This document shows, one piece after another, positions 1-8,272 of a DNA stretch of 64,000 bases (position 1 is its first letter; every line of letters starts with the position of its first letter). The notes beneath the pieces were generated by a model. The model saw nothing but the letters and a program-made list of their open reading frames with translations, was not told the DNA's origin and ran no database searches. The stretch spans positions 9,786 through 73,785 of the forward strand of contig CABUQV010000010.1 of NCBI GenBank assembly GCA_902493855.1. Direction: 5' to 3'. The DNA comes from an uncultured Collinsella sp. GTDB lineage: Bacteria; Actinomycetota; Coriobacteriia; Coriobacteriales; Coriobacteriaceae. The position numbers and the translations under genes are program-made.

Positions 1-381
1 AGTATCGTCGCCATCCCGATCTTAAACAGCGTGGGTATCCCCTCCACGGGAGAGACCGTCTTTGAGACCGCAATCGCCTCGGCAATATCGATGCTTTTCT
101 CCCTCATGGCGGTGTTTTTGGTACTGCCTCTGTTCTTTCGATTTGAACACATGAAGGCGCAACGCCTATCCGTTGGTCTGTACGCCCTATACATGTGCCT
201 TATCATGGTCACGCTAAACTCATTTAACCCCATCAACAACCAGCTCATGTCGATTGCAGGGACGAATCCCGATCCTGCCGTCCTCGGTTGCCTGTGTGGT
301 GCCGTCGCGCTGGCAACGGTCGTCCTTGGCGTTGTCAGCTGTGCCATCAGCACCAAGGTCTACCGAGCACGCGACCTATAG
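1..381 (+). CDS. C-terminal part of a multi-pass membrane protein, probably an ABC-2-type permease (partial)
   Basis: The reading frame is open from the first base of the window, so the N-terminus lies outside it. The visible 126 residues contain three hydrophobic segments of membrane-spanning length separated by short polar loops, and end in a short basic tail. This matches the last third of an ABC-2-type permease, but no diagnostic motif is present, so the family is an inference from topology alone. It ends 68 bases before the EamA transporter on the same strand. Confidence 0.5.
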   Translation, partial: SIVAIPILNSVGIPSTGETVFETAIASAISMLFSLMAVFLVLPLFFRFEHMKAQRLSVGLYALYMCLIMVTLNSFNPINNQLMSIAGTNPDPAVLGCLCGAVALATVVLGVVSCAISTKVYRARDL

Positions 382-449
382 GCAAGCGCGGTATCATCGG
401 ACATGCGCCATAGATCTGGCGTGATCTTTTTTGAGGAGGCACCGCACCC

Positions 450-1325
450 GTGTCGTGGGTCGTCGCAGCATTTGCGTCAGCATTCTTTGCCGGCAACACA
501 TCCATCTTGGCCAAATGCGGCATCAAGCAGACCGACTCCGATGTCGCGACGGCCATTCGCACCTGCGTGGTGCTCGTTTTCGCCTGGGCAATGGCGGGTA
601 TTTCTGAATCCATTGGAACCATTGGCAGCATCGAACCCAGATCCTGGCTCTTTCTCGTCCTCTCGGGACTCGCTACCGGCGCTTCGTGGATCTGTTACTT
701 TAAGGCGTTGAGCATCGGAGACGTCAATAAGGTCGTACCGGTCGACAAGATGAGCACCGTGCTCGCGGCGCTGATCGCCATCGTGCTTTTTGGCGAGACG
801 AGCAACCTTGCGGTTAAGCTCGTGGGAACCGCCGTCATCACCCTCGGCACGTTTTTAATGATCGAGAAGAAGCAGTCTGCCGGACCCGAGCAGCAGCAAG
901 ACCGGACCTGGCTCGCTTACGCCCTCGGCGCCGCCGTGTTCGCGGCGCTCACGTCCATCCTCGCCAAGATCGGCATCGAAGGCGTCGAGTCCAACCTGGC
1001 CACGGCAATCCGCACCTGCGTGGTACTGGTTATGGCATGGGCAATCGTGGCAGCTAAAGGCAAGATGGGCCAAGCCGTGCACGTAGACCGCTACGAACTC
1101 GTATTTCTCGCGGCATCGGGCATCGCGACCGGAGCATCGTGGCTGCTCTATTACTATGCCATCGCCGCAGGCCAGGTGAGCGTCGTGGTGCAGATCGACA
1201 AACTATCGATTGTCGTATCGGTACTATTTGCGCGCCTGGCATTCAACGAAAAAGTCTCGCGACGCAGCGCCATCGGTCTCGCCCTCATCGTCTTGGGAAC
1301 TGCGGCGCTCGCGGTTTGGAAGTAG
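450..1325 (+). CDS. EamA/DMT-family transporter
   Basis: A 291-residue inner-membrane protein of the drug/metabolite transporter superfamily, with about ten hydrophobic segments in two homologous halves. The duplication is obvious: the stretch around ATAIRTCVVLV followed by AWA occurs near residues 33-47 and again near 187-201, and both halves continue into a GIATGASW-like segment. The usual DMT protein is 280-300 aa, so the length fits. The start is GTG at 450, chosen because GAGGAGG lies at 433-439. A hydrophilic linker of about 15 residues separates the halves. The substrate cannot be told from sequence; EamA members export metabolites, amino acids or drugs. Confidence 0.85.
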   Translation: MSWVVAAFASAFFAGNTSILAKCGIKQTDSDVATAIRTCVVLVFAWAMAGISESIGTIGSIEPRSWLFLVLSGLATGASWICYFKALSIGDVNKVVPVDKMSTVLAALIAIVLFGETSNLAVKLVGTAVITLGTFLMIEKKQSAGPEQQQDRTWLAYALGAAVFAALTSILAKIGIEGVESNLATAIRTCVVLVMAWAIVAAKGKMGQAVHVDRYELVFLAASGIATGASWLLYYYAIAAGQVSVVVQIDKLSIVVSVLFARLAFNEKVSRRSAIGLALIVLGTAALAVWK

Positions 1326-1482
1326 CGCTGACACCGTGCGAGGCCCAGTCCACCCGGGAATCCGTGACATACGGCATGCCCCGGCCCGCACGCAGCGTCT
1401 TACAATAGAGCTGTCACGGGCCTTAGACCAATCTCGATCATCCAAGGAGATGTCTTTTTGGTCATCGTTCTTTAGGGAACGG

Positions 1483-2094
1483 TCAATCGCATACAAATTG
1501 GAAACGTCCGTCCAACGGCCGTGGTTTGTTACGCCGTTCCGCCCCCGTCATCTCACGCTCGCCCGCAACGTCGAGACGCACCCCGAGACGTGCCTTGTCG
1601 ATCGTTCTTACCTGCTCGAGCATCACCGTCGACGCCCGTCTCAACCCTACGACCGCAGGAAGGAGAACGTGCGTCGGCATCCACCTTCCCACTCGCTTCG
1701 TGAGAGGCCGTACTTTATCGCCCTTTCGAAGCACCCCCTCCGCAATTTCCCTTATCGGGAGCAGGGCCACATCGTGCATGAGAAGCCGCCTCATCTGAAC
1801 TGGGGAGAGTGTTGCGACCGCGCAAGCCAGCGCCTTCGATTCGTATCGCCTCGCCAGCATCTCCTCAGGGTTCGACGAAGGGTCCGCCAACACCTGGGGG
1901 AGCATAGCGTCCAAACTGAGAGTGTGGCGTGCCTCCCGACGCTCGATACGCCACCATTCGCGCTGGAGGTCGTCTAGGGCTTCCGCCACATCGCGCCCGA
2001 CCGCGACCGCGACGTGACCTCCACCCGAGATCCTCATCTCGACACATAGTCCATCATCCGACGAGAGCGCGCAATTCGTCCTGTATAGGCGCAT
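1483..2094 (-). pseudogene. Remnant of a small sigma-70-like factor of mobile-element type
   Basis: The first 115 or so residues resemble the small sigma-70-like proteins found in conjugative elements: a basic ERREARHTLSLD segment, then a helix containing SPVQMRRLLMHD, then PIREIAE, where a region 4 helix-turn-helix should begin. After that the homology stops and the remaining 80 residues look like out-of-frame translation, so the DNA-binding helix is missing. A good ribosome site (GGAGG) precedes the ATG at 2094, so the 5' end is intact and the damage is a frameshift near position 1740. I treat it as a decayed mobile-element gene; a divergent functional protein is less likely. Confidence 0.5.
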
Positions 2095-2727
2095 GGTGTC
2101 CCCCTCCGCCGCAAGAGGGAAACGAAAACGCCTCTCTTGCCACTACGGACAAAAGAGGCCCTTTAGGGGAAGGCGTTGAGACCGCTGCGACTCGCTTAAC
2201 CTCGCTGTTCTGGCTCTCGCTCCAACAGCTATCGCTCTTCGATATGTTTGAGTTGCTGTATCATTTTGCAACTTCCAAGACGTGCAGGAGGCCCGAAAAA
2301 CCCTGTCAAACAACGTTCTTGGTGCTTTTCCGCATCTTCACCAGCCTGATAATGACACCGAATCCAGCCATCTCGATAATCGAGATTCCAAATAGGTCTT
2401 CTTACCTGCGAAAATCGAAAACGAAGCACCCCTCTTCTCAAGCACTATCAAAAGAATTTATGAGCTGCGGTGCAGAAACTCGCCCTCCTGAATCATAGGA
2501 GCCTGCACCCGTATCGCCGCTTTACGTTATTCGCTGACTGGGATTTGGCTGACAACAACTGTGGCCACTCATTCGATTCACAATTGGCATATCTTATTTG
2601 CGCAATAGAATATGTGTGTCAATGCAGCCTCATGGACCCTTATGGCCCAACCGGAACAATCAAACTCAGCTGTATTGGCTTCCATCTGCGGGACGACCAT
2701 TGGGGACTTAACCTGAGAGGATTGAGG
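2095..2727. other. 633-base gap upstream of the radical SAM gene
   Basis: No convincing gene is seen. The frame of the radical SAM gene stays open back to 2470, but that extension has no ribosome site and no family similarity. Composition changes here from GC-rich to clearly A+T-rich, which marks the left edge of the lanthipeptide cluster. The promoter of the radical SAM gene must lie here, but I could not pick a convincing -35/-10 pair. Confidence 0.5.
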
Positions 2728-3972
2728 ATGAAGTTCCATAAAAACGTGACCATGTTCGATTTTGCTGGTATTCCGATAGTTGCGAATTATGACAACGGTA
2801 TTATTATCGGACTGACTGCCGCCGGTGCAGAAATATGTCGAAAGTTGCTCGTGGAAGACCTAGACCGGTCCGAAATTTCACTCGTAGATCAAAGTCTGTT
2901 CGACCAGCTAAGTAATAGTTGTTTTTTTGAGGGTCCACGGCATCCATCCGCATTGAAAACGGTGTATTTTCATGTCACGAGCCGCTGCGATTTAACATGT
3001 CAGGGATGTTATTCGTACAAGGAGGGGAGAAATTCCTGCGAAGACCCCTCCCTGGAATGCATCAAGAAAGCGTTGGATGAAATAAGTAGTCGCGGAATAA
3101 GTCAACTTGTCATCTCTGGAGGGGAGCCGTTCCTTCGTGATGACTTGCCAGATATCGTCGCATATGCAAAGGAGGTTTGCGGAATCCCGTCTCTGGCCAT
3201 TCTCTCGAACGGGCTGCACATCGATCAAAGCTCCCTTCATCGCCTCTCAGGTCATTCTCCCTGCATTTCTATTTCATTTGATGGATACTCCGCAGAATCG
3301 CAAGCTCACATTCGTGGTACACAAAACTTTTCTAAGCTCGTTGACTCGATTAAACAAATAAAGAGCGCCGGGATTCAAGGACATATCATCGCCACAATTC
3401 ACGCCCTGAACATCGAAGATGTTCTTCAGTACGTGACCCTTTCAAAAAGACTTGGAGTTACGATCAATTTCAGCCTGATATCGTTCACCTCTTCCGATCC
3501 TCATACGGCTGGCCTCATTCCCTCTCCGAGCCAACTTTACTCGCTGGGGGGCGCATTGTTCCACCTTGGAAGCGATTCGATGGCCGGCCCTCATGGACAA
3601 ACGCGCCTCAACATTTCTGCAAAACGTTATTGTGGCGCTGCGAAAAACACGCTCAGTATTGATTCCGACGGAACGGTCTACCCGTGCCATATGCTTCATG
3701 AGGAAAAGTACGCAATGGGCAATGTGTTTATCGATAGTCTGGCCAATGCTCTCGATTCGGATGTCGCGAGACTATTTCAGCAGCTTGATGCATCTCGATT
3801 TGAGACATGCTCCACTTGTAAATACTGCGAAATATGTGGCGGTGGATGCAGGGCGCGATCTTTATGCTCATCGCCCACTCTTGCTGCGCCCGATCCATAC
3901 TGCCCACTAATGATTCGTTTCTTTGAATTGCTCGAGGACGAAACGTCACGCGCCTTCTGTGCTGTCGAATAA
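2728..3972 (+). CDS. Radical SAM/SPASM peptide maturase with an N-terminal PqqD-like region
   Basis: A 414-residue radical SAM enzyme. Residues 1-70 resemble a PqqD-like RiPP recognition element (short beta strands around IPIVANYDNGIIIGL, then helices). The radical SAM core begins at about residue 78 and carries Cys87, Cys91 and Cys94 of CxxxCxxC for the SAM-binding 4Fe-4S cluster, followed by the ISGGEP motif near 129-134. The C-terminal SPASM domain has Cys302 and Cys320, then the cluster Cys361, 364, 367, 370 and 374, with Cys392 near the end, enough for auxiliary Fe-S clusters. The start at 2728 is chosen over upstream options because AGAGG lies 7 bases before it. It converges on the exporter gene of the lanthipeptide cluster with a 64-base gap. 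SPASM enzymes of this type modify ribosomal peptides; its substrate here is not proven. Confidence 0.88.
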   Translation: MKFHKNVTMFDFAGIPIVANYDNGIIIGLTAAGAEICRKLLVEDLDRSEISLVDQSLFDQLSNSCFFEGPRHPSALKTVYFHVTSRCDLTCQGCYSYKEGRNSCEDPSLECIKKALDEISSRGISQLVISGGEPFLRDDLPDIVAYAKEVCGIPSLAILSNGLHIDQSSLHRLSGHSPCISISFDGYSAESQAHIRGTQNFSKLVDSIKQIKSAGIQGHIIATIHALNIEDVLQYVTLSKRLGVTINFSLISFTSSDPHTAGLIPSPSQLYSLGGALFHLGSDSMAGPHGQTRLNISAKRYCGAAKNTLSIDSDGTVYPCHMLHEEKYAMGNVFIDSLANALDSDVARLFQQLDASRFETCSTCKYCEICGGGCRARSLCSSPTLAAPDPYCPLMIRFFELLEDETSRAFCAVE

Positions 3973-4036
3973 GTTGCTGGGGGTGCGTATCGTCTTTTGT
4001 TGTAGTCATCGCGCAAGGTAACGCAACGACAACAGT

Positions 4037-5743
4037 TCATGCTGCCTGAGAAGCAACGAGCTCTCTGTAATACTCGCATGTGTCCATCAGGATTTCATGC
4101 GGACCTTGCGCGACAACTTGACCTTCATTCACGACAACAATCCAATCAGAACTCAAAATCTGAGACAACCTATGCGCCGTACAGAGTACGGTAATTGATG
4201 AGAATGCCTTACGGATGATGTCATTTATCTCATGCTCCGCTATCCCGTCGAGACTCGATGTCGGCTCATCCATAATTAACAGGTTTGGGAGCCCCAAAAA
4301 TGATCGAGCCAGGGCCAGTCTTTGTTTTTGCCCTCCAGACAAGGCGGAGCCGTTTTCCCCCGTTTGATAATCGAGTCGCGGTTGCGGAAGCGTTAGTCCA
4401 ACTAAATCCAGGACCTTTTCCATCTCGGAATCCGAGATTCCCTCCCGTCCGACAGACAAATTCGATCGTATCGTCCCCCTCATGACAACTGCATCTTGGT
4501 CTACATAGCCGATTGAGGCTCTCAAACGACTTGTCTCAATTTCATTCAGGGGCATTCCATTTAACAATATCTCTCCAGAGTTTGGAAAGAAGAATTTCTC
4601 CAGCAATCCCAGGCAAGTTGTTTTTCCACCGCCCGAAGCGCCAACAATGGCGGTTCTTTTCCCTGCGGGAACGATAAAACTTGCATCTTTCAAGGCGAAT
4701 TCTGTTTCTCCGTCGTAGGAAAAGCTTACGTTGTTGAACTGTATTTCCGCAGCGCCAGAAATTATATTTGGAATCTGATGATTATATCGAATGCTTCTCT
4801 CAACGTTCATTGTCTCGAGTTCGGTGAGACGACGCTCCCCCGCTTCCGCTTCGCGCATCCTTGATATCGATCCTGACAGCTGAGATACGGATGAGGAAAA
4901 CGCCGAAAAATACATTAAAAACATGACGAGACCGGAGAATGAAATTGCTCCGTCTGCCACACGAAAGGCGCCGAACAGTATGGTTCCAATATTTGCTAGC
5001 TGCATCAATATCGAAGCAATTGGAAACAAGCAACTGTTGATTACTGACAGTCGCAACCCATCCTCATGTGCCCTAGAAACTTCGAGCTCCAACTCCTTAC
5101 GCGAAGCATTCCACGCTCCATATGCACGGAGCACTCTGCCTGTTCTCATGCTCTCTTGCGCGCCAGCCGTTATTCCGGTATACGCATCTTGAATCCCCTC
5201 TCTCAGTTTTACGAGGGGTCTGGACGCCATAACAGCAAACACAAGAGAAAGGACTCCGAAGGAAGCACCAACAAAGAACGTGATTGGCTCGATACACAAT
5301 AGAGCTATCGTCGAACCAATCAGAATAATTGTCGCTTGGAACAACGCGATACTCTGTCCTGGCAATGCTTTAGTTAAATCTACATCGCTTACTATTCTCT
5401 GGGAATACCATCCCGGAGCCTTAGATTCTTGCTCAAGAATTGGCAGACTGAAAAAACGTTCAACAAGCCCACAGCGCAACTCATATGCCGAGTCTTCACA
5501 TATTTTACCCAGCACTAGTTGCTGGCACATTGTTACCAGGGCATTGGAAGCGAGTATAAACACCAATGCAGCAACAATAGACCCGGAGAGCTGCCCGCTC
5601 TGAACACCTTCGATTAGCTTGCCTCCAAGCTGGGGTTGAACTAGTACCAGCAGCTCACTGATCCCCCCGAGTAAAAGGCATAAAATATATAGGAACCGAT
5701 GATGGGAGATACTTCGTCCCAGCACTTTAAGCAATGTCTTCAT
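4037..5743 (-). CDS. ABC exporter, fused membrane and ATPase domains (lanthipeptide export)
   Basis: A 568-residue half-transporter of the MsbA/LanT type: six membrane segments in roughly residues 15-300, then an ATP-binding domain with Walker A (GASGGGKTT), signature LSGGQKQRL and Walker B (LLIMDEPTSSLD). There is no N-terminal C39 peptidase domain, so it exports without cleaving the leader itself. The ATG at 5743 is preferred over upstream TTG/GTG codons because GGTGA precedes it. It is the last gene of the minus-strand cluster, 19 bases after the permease gene. In the labyrinthopeptin cluster two ABC proteins follow the precursors, so export of the modified peptides is the likely job; self-immunity is the alternative. 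Confidence 0.85.
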   Translation of the reverse strand: MKTLLKVLGRSISHHRFLYILCLLLGGISELLVLVQPQLGGKLIEGVQSGQLSGSIVAALVFILASNALVTMCQQLVLGKICEDSAYELRCGLVERFFSLPILEQESKAPGWYSQRIVSDVDLTKALPGQSIALFQATIILIGSTIALLCIEPITFFVGASFGVLSLVFAVMASRPLVKLREGIQDAYTGITAGAQESMRTGRVLRAYGAWNASRKELELEVSRAHEDGLRLSVINSCLFPIASILMQLANIGTILFGAFRVADGAISFSGLVMFLMYFSAFSSSVSQLSGSISRMREAEAGERRLTELETMNVERSIRYNHQIPNIISGAAEIQFNNVSFSYDGETEFALKDASFIVPAGKRTAIVGASGGGKTTCLGLLEKFFFPNSGEILLNGMPLNEIETSRLRASIGYVDQDAVVMRGTIRSNLSVGREGISDSEMEKVLDLVGLTLPQPRLDYQTGENGSALSGGQKQRLALARSFLGLPNLLIMDEPTSSLDGIAEHEINDIIRKAFSSITVLCTAHRLSQILSSDWIVVVNEGQVVAQGPHEILMDTCEYYRELVASQAA

Positions 5744-5762
5744 GATCTTCACCGATTGCAAA

Positions 5763-7097
5763 CTATTCCGACAGCCCGTTGACGAGACCGACTCCTTCGC
5801 TACGCCTCACGCCGTACAGCGTTTGTATGAGTATTGAGAGCGCAACGAGAATGAATCCTGCCCCTAACACAACGCCCCCACCAACAAGCGGTCTCCAGAA
5901 TGATGGGGTGATTCCGATTGGAATACCGATAAGATAGCCGGTCAACATTGCCGGCATTGCTCCAATCGCCGCAGCAGCCACAACGTGAACAGCTGCTTCA
6001 ATGAGGCAGGCTACCAAGAGGCTGCTGCGCCGAATCCCAAGCGACAGGTATTGTGCGGCATCTTTTTTCCGACTATCAAAAGAAAGAAAAGAGGATACAG
6101 CCGCACCGGTGCAACTTAGTATTACAGGACCACCAAATAGTATTATTGAGCTTGTCCAATCCAAAGATGTATTGAGGCCGGTTAATCCAATTCGGTTGAT
6201 GTAGCCTGTCAAGATATCGGTCATCACATTAAAAGAGGATAGGATTCCATATCCAACCATAATGGACACTTCCGATGAACCCGCTATTTCAATCTGATGC
6301 AAGGCATTTCGAGCCGCGATAAAACCTGGAATGTCGCTGACAGAAACTCCCTTATTTAATAGTTTCAACACCGCAGTTAACAGCCAAGGAGATGCAACGG
6401 CGAAGATGCTAGTCGCAAAAAGCGGTACCATCATCGCATAGTCGAAATATCCTTCTCGCAATTGATCCGGAAGGTCGCACAGGTATAAAGATAATGCCAC
6501 CACAAGCAGGAACCCAATTGCGGCCCTTAAGGGAGACCTCCATTTTGTAGGCATCTCGGTCTCCCGCACGACTGTGACTGGGGGAATATTCGCCGCTCGC
6601 CTCGCGGCTCGGTAACCGCCAACAACAAACAAGATTCCCGCGCCAAACCAGACAGCAGGCATGTTGAATAAACCCAGATCAAGGGTAATATTGCTCGGAG
6701 GATTATATGAGCTAAAAACCAATGGAAACAACAGGGGGTAAGATAACACTTCCAACGCCGATCCACCAGCCGCTCCGACAATAGCAATCGCGAACAGTTG
6801 CATCAACACAATCAATCGAATTGTCCGAGGGCTGGCTCCAACAATCTGCCACAGTGCATAAGTTTTCGCCTTCAACGAAACCGCCTGCTGCGCCAAAGGC
6901 ACCAACAAGGAGACGGCGGCTATCGACGAGAAGAGAACCACAACAGTACCGAGGTTTTTGAGATTATCGAATTGACTTGCAGTTGACTCGATCGAAACTG
7001 CCCAGCTGCCGAGATATCCGAAAACCACCGCAATTGCAAGCAATCCACCCCATACGGCCTTTGTGCTCGTTAGGTCAGCGAATACCAAGCGAATCAT
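5763..7097 (-). CDS. FtsX/MacB-type ABC permease
   Basis: A 444-residue integral membrane protein with an N-terminal membrane anchor, a cluster of hydrophobic segments, and a C-terminal block of three or four more ending in a loop rich in Gly and Val. The pattern around ALWQIVGASPRTIR is the typical FtsX-permease segment that contacts the ATPase. Its ATG overlaps the TGA of the preceding ATPase gene (ATGA), so the two subunits are translationally coupled and should form one transporter. In antimicrobial-peptide clusters such pairs usually give immunity or detoxification, while the MsbA-like protein does the bulk export. That division of labour is inference. Confidence 0.82.
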   Translation of the reverse strand: MIRLVFADLTSTKAVWGGLLAIAVVFGYLGSWAVSIESTASQFDNLKNLGTVVVLFSSIAAVSLLVPLAQQAVSLKAKTYALWQIVGASPRTIRLIVLMQLFAIAIVGAAGGSALEVLSYPLLFPLVFSSYNPPSNITLDLGLFNMPAVWFGAGILFVVGGYRAARRAANIPPVTVVRETEMPTKWRSPLRAAIGFLLVVALSLYLCDLPDQLREGYFDYAMMVPLFATSIFAVASPWLLTAVLKLLNKGVSVSDIPGFIAARNALHQIEIAGSSEVSIMVGYGILSSFNVMTDILTGYINRIGLTGLNTSLDWTSSIILFGGPVILSCTGAAVSSFLSFDSRKKDAAQYLSLGIRRSSLLVACLIEAAVHVVAAAAIGAMPAMLTGYLIGIPIGITPSFWRPLVGGGVVLGAGFILVALSILIQTLYGVRRSEGVGLVNGLSE

Positions 7098-7819
7098 TTG
7101 GCCACCTCAAATGCAGCCAGTATTTCTTTAGGGCTAGGACTGTCCATCTCACGTTTGATAGTTCCATCAATAAAAACTAGCACCCGGTCCGCAAGAGCCG
7201 CTGCCTCCAAGTCATGGGTAACCAAAAGGACTGACCGTCCTTCGACATCAACCAGGTTGCGTAGAATTTTCAAGACATGTTGAGTGTTTTCCGCATCTAG
7301 GGCACCTGTTGGCTCATCCGCAAAAATAATATCGGCGTTCGTCGCAAGCGCACGGGCTATAGAAACGCGCTGCTGCTCACCGCCAGAAAGTTGAACAGGC
7401 TTCAGTTTTTGCTTTTCAGCTAACCCCATCTTTGCAAACAGGTGTTGCAGATCCTGCTCAGCTACCGCAGCCCCCGAAAGACGAGCCGCAACAGATACGT
7501 TCTCTATTGCTGATAAAGATGAAATGAGATTATACGATTGAAAAATAAAACCCGCGTGCGCCCTGCGAATCTTAGATAGTTGATTTGGAGATATGCCCAC
7601 GATATCATGACCTGCAAGTTTTATCGTCCCTTCTGTGGGAGACTCCAACCCGGAAAGGCAATGAAGCAGCGTTGACTTTCCGGAACCACTCGGTCCCACT
7701 ATTGCCACCATTTCTTTAGTGCCAACATGGATGTCAACCCCTTTCAACACCTCTACGGGTTTCCCTCCTTTCTGCGCAAACGTTTTGCGAACTCCGTATG
7801 CGACAATCGGTTCACACAT
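7094..7819 (-). CDS. ABC transporter ATP-binding protein (LolD/MacB type)
   Basis: A 241-residue ATPase with Walker A GPSGSGKST near residue 42, the Q-loop segment FQSYNLI, signature LSGGEQQRVSIARAL and Walker B IIFADEPTGALD with the following H-loop THD. These are the hallmarks of the LolD/MacB subfamily that works with FtsX-like permeases. The ATG at 7819 has a strong site, GGGAGG, 7 bases upstream. It lies downstream of the second precursor gene, separated by a perfect 19-bp hairpin, and overlaps the permease gene by 4 bases. Confidence 0.9.
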   Translation of the reverse strand: MCEPIVAYGVRKTFAQKGGKPVEVLKGVDIHVGTKEMVAIVGPSGSGKSTLLHCLSGLESPTEGTIKLAGHDIVGISPNQLSKIRRAHAGFIFQSYNLISSLSAIENVSVAARLSGAAVAEQDLQHLFAKMGLAEKQKLKPVQLSGGEQQRVSIARALATNADIIFADEPTGALDAENTQHVLKILRNLVDVEGRSVLLVTHDLEAAALADRVLVFIDGTIKREMDSPSPKEILAAFEVAK

Positions 7820-7849
7820 TCTTGCCTCCCAATTGCTTCAAGCTCCCAA

Positions 7850-7892
7850 CTCATAAGAAATGGAAGGCGTGAAGCCTTCCATTTCTTATGAG
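7850..7892 (-). terminator. Perfect 19-bp hairpin between the second precursor and the transporter genes
   Basis: CTCATAAGAAATGGAAGGC at 7850-7868 is matched exactly by its complement at 7874-7892, with a 5-base loop. It begins 4 bases past the stop of the precursor gene. No clear U-run follows on the minus strand, so it is better read as a partial terminator or an mRNA-stabilising or processing structure that lets precursor transcripts outnumber transporter transcripts. Confidence 0.7.
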
Positions 7893-7895
7893 CAA

Positions 7896-8027
7896 CTATC
7901 CGAAGATGTCACAGAAGAAACTTAGATTACTCTGCTTTCCATCACAACCCCAGCTCCATCCAGAAGCGCAAAGATCGACATCTGGCTCTGCCGGAGTCAT
8001 TGCCTGAAGTTGGAGCAGCGCGTTCAC
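7896..8027 (-). CDS. Class III lanthipeptide precursor A2 (43 aa)
   Basis: A 43-residue precursor read by hand on the minus strand. Residues 3-10 are ALLQLQAM, the leader motif used by class III synthetases. The core has Ser22-x2-Ser25-x2-Cys28, then Asp29-Gly30-x2, then Ser33-x2-Ser36-x2-Cys39, ending in four residues with C-terminal Gly. Ser-x2-Ser-x2-5-Cys is the labionin signature known from labyrinthopeptins. There is one extra cysteine, Cys20, before the first unit, and aromatic residues Trp24, Trp26, Phe37 and Phe38. The start is GTG at 8027 with GAGGGGAGG at 8038-8046; this start gives exactly the same length and leader register as the sister gene. Confidence 0.92.
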   Translation of the reverse strand: MNALLQLQAMTPAEPDVDLCASGWSWGCDGKQSNLSFFCDIFG

Positions 8028-8067
8028 CCGCACCACACCTCCCCTCAAAAAAATCAAGTAGGTAAGA

Positions 8068-8099
8068 GGCCCACAGGGTCTATTAAAACCCTGTGGGCC
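8068..8099 (-). terminator. Hairpin between the two precursor genes
   Basis: GGCCCACAGGG at 8068-8078 pairs perfectly with 8089-8099 over an A+T-rich 10-base loop. On the minus strand the stem follows the stop of the first precursor by 6 bases, and a run of seven T occurs some 20 bases further on. It may act as an attenuator that sets the ratio of the two precursors. Confidence 0.55.
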
Positions 8100-8105
8100 G
8101 CGGCC

Positions 8106-8237
8106 TTAGTGGTGGCCTCCGCACCACAGGCTTGCAGCGCTGTTGTCGCCATCGCAGAAGAAGCTCAAGCCCGAACCGCGAGGATCGATCTCAGCGCCGG
8201 ACGACTTCATCGCCTGGAGTTGAAGCAATGCACTCAT
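8106..8237 (-). CDS. Class III lanthipeptide precursor A1 (43 aa)
   Basis: A 43-residue precursor with ATG at 8237 and a consensus ribosome site (AAAGGAGG) 7 bases upstream. The leader carries ALLQLQAM at residues 3-10. The core has Ser22-x2-Ser25-x2-Cys28, Asp29-Gly30-x2, Ser33-x2-Ser36-x2-Cys39 and a GGHH tail. The positions of all four serines and both cysteines match precursor A2 exactly, while most other core residues differ, which is strong evidence that these positions are the modified ones. It is the first gene after lanKC, 35 bases away. The synthetase should phosphorylate and eliminate the serines and close two labionin or lanthionine rings. Confidence 0.94.
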   Translation of the reverse strand: MSALLQLQAMKSSGAEIDPRGSGLSFFCDGDNSAASLWCGGHH

Positions 8238-8272
8238 TTCTAACCTCCTTTCCTTTTTTCATAAATGCGAAA

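Noticed and set aside
2470..2727. N-terminal extension of the radical SAM protein
   Set aside because: Open in frame, but it has no ribosome site and no resemblance to radical SAM proteins; the site before 2728 is good.
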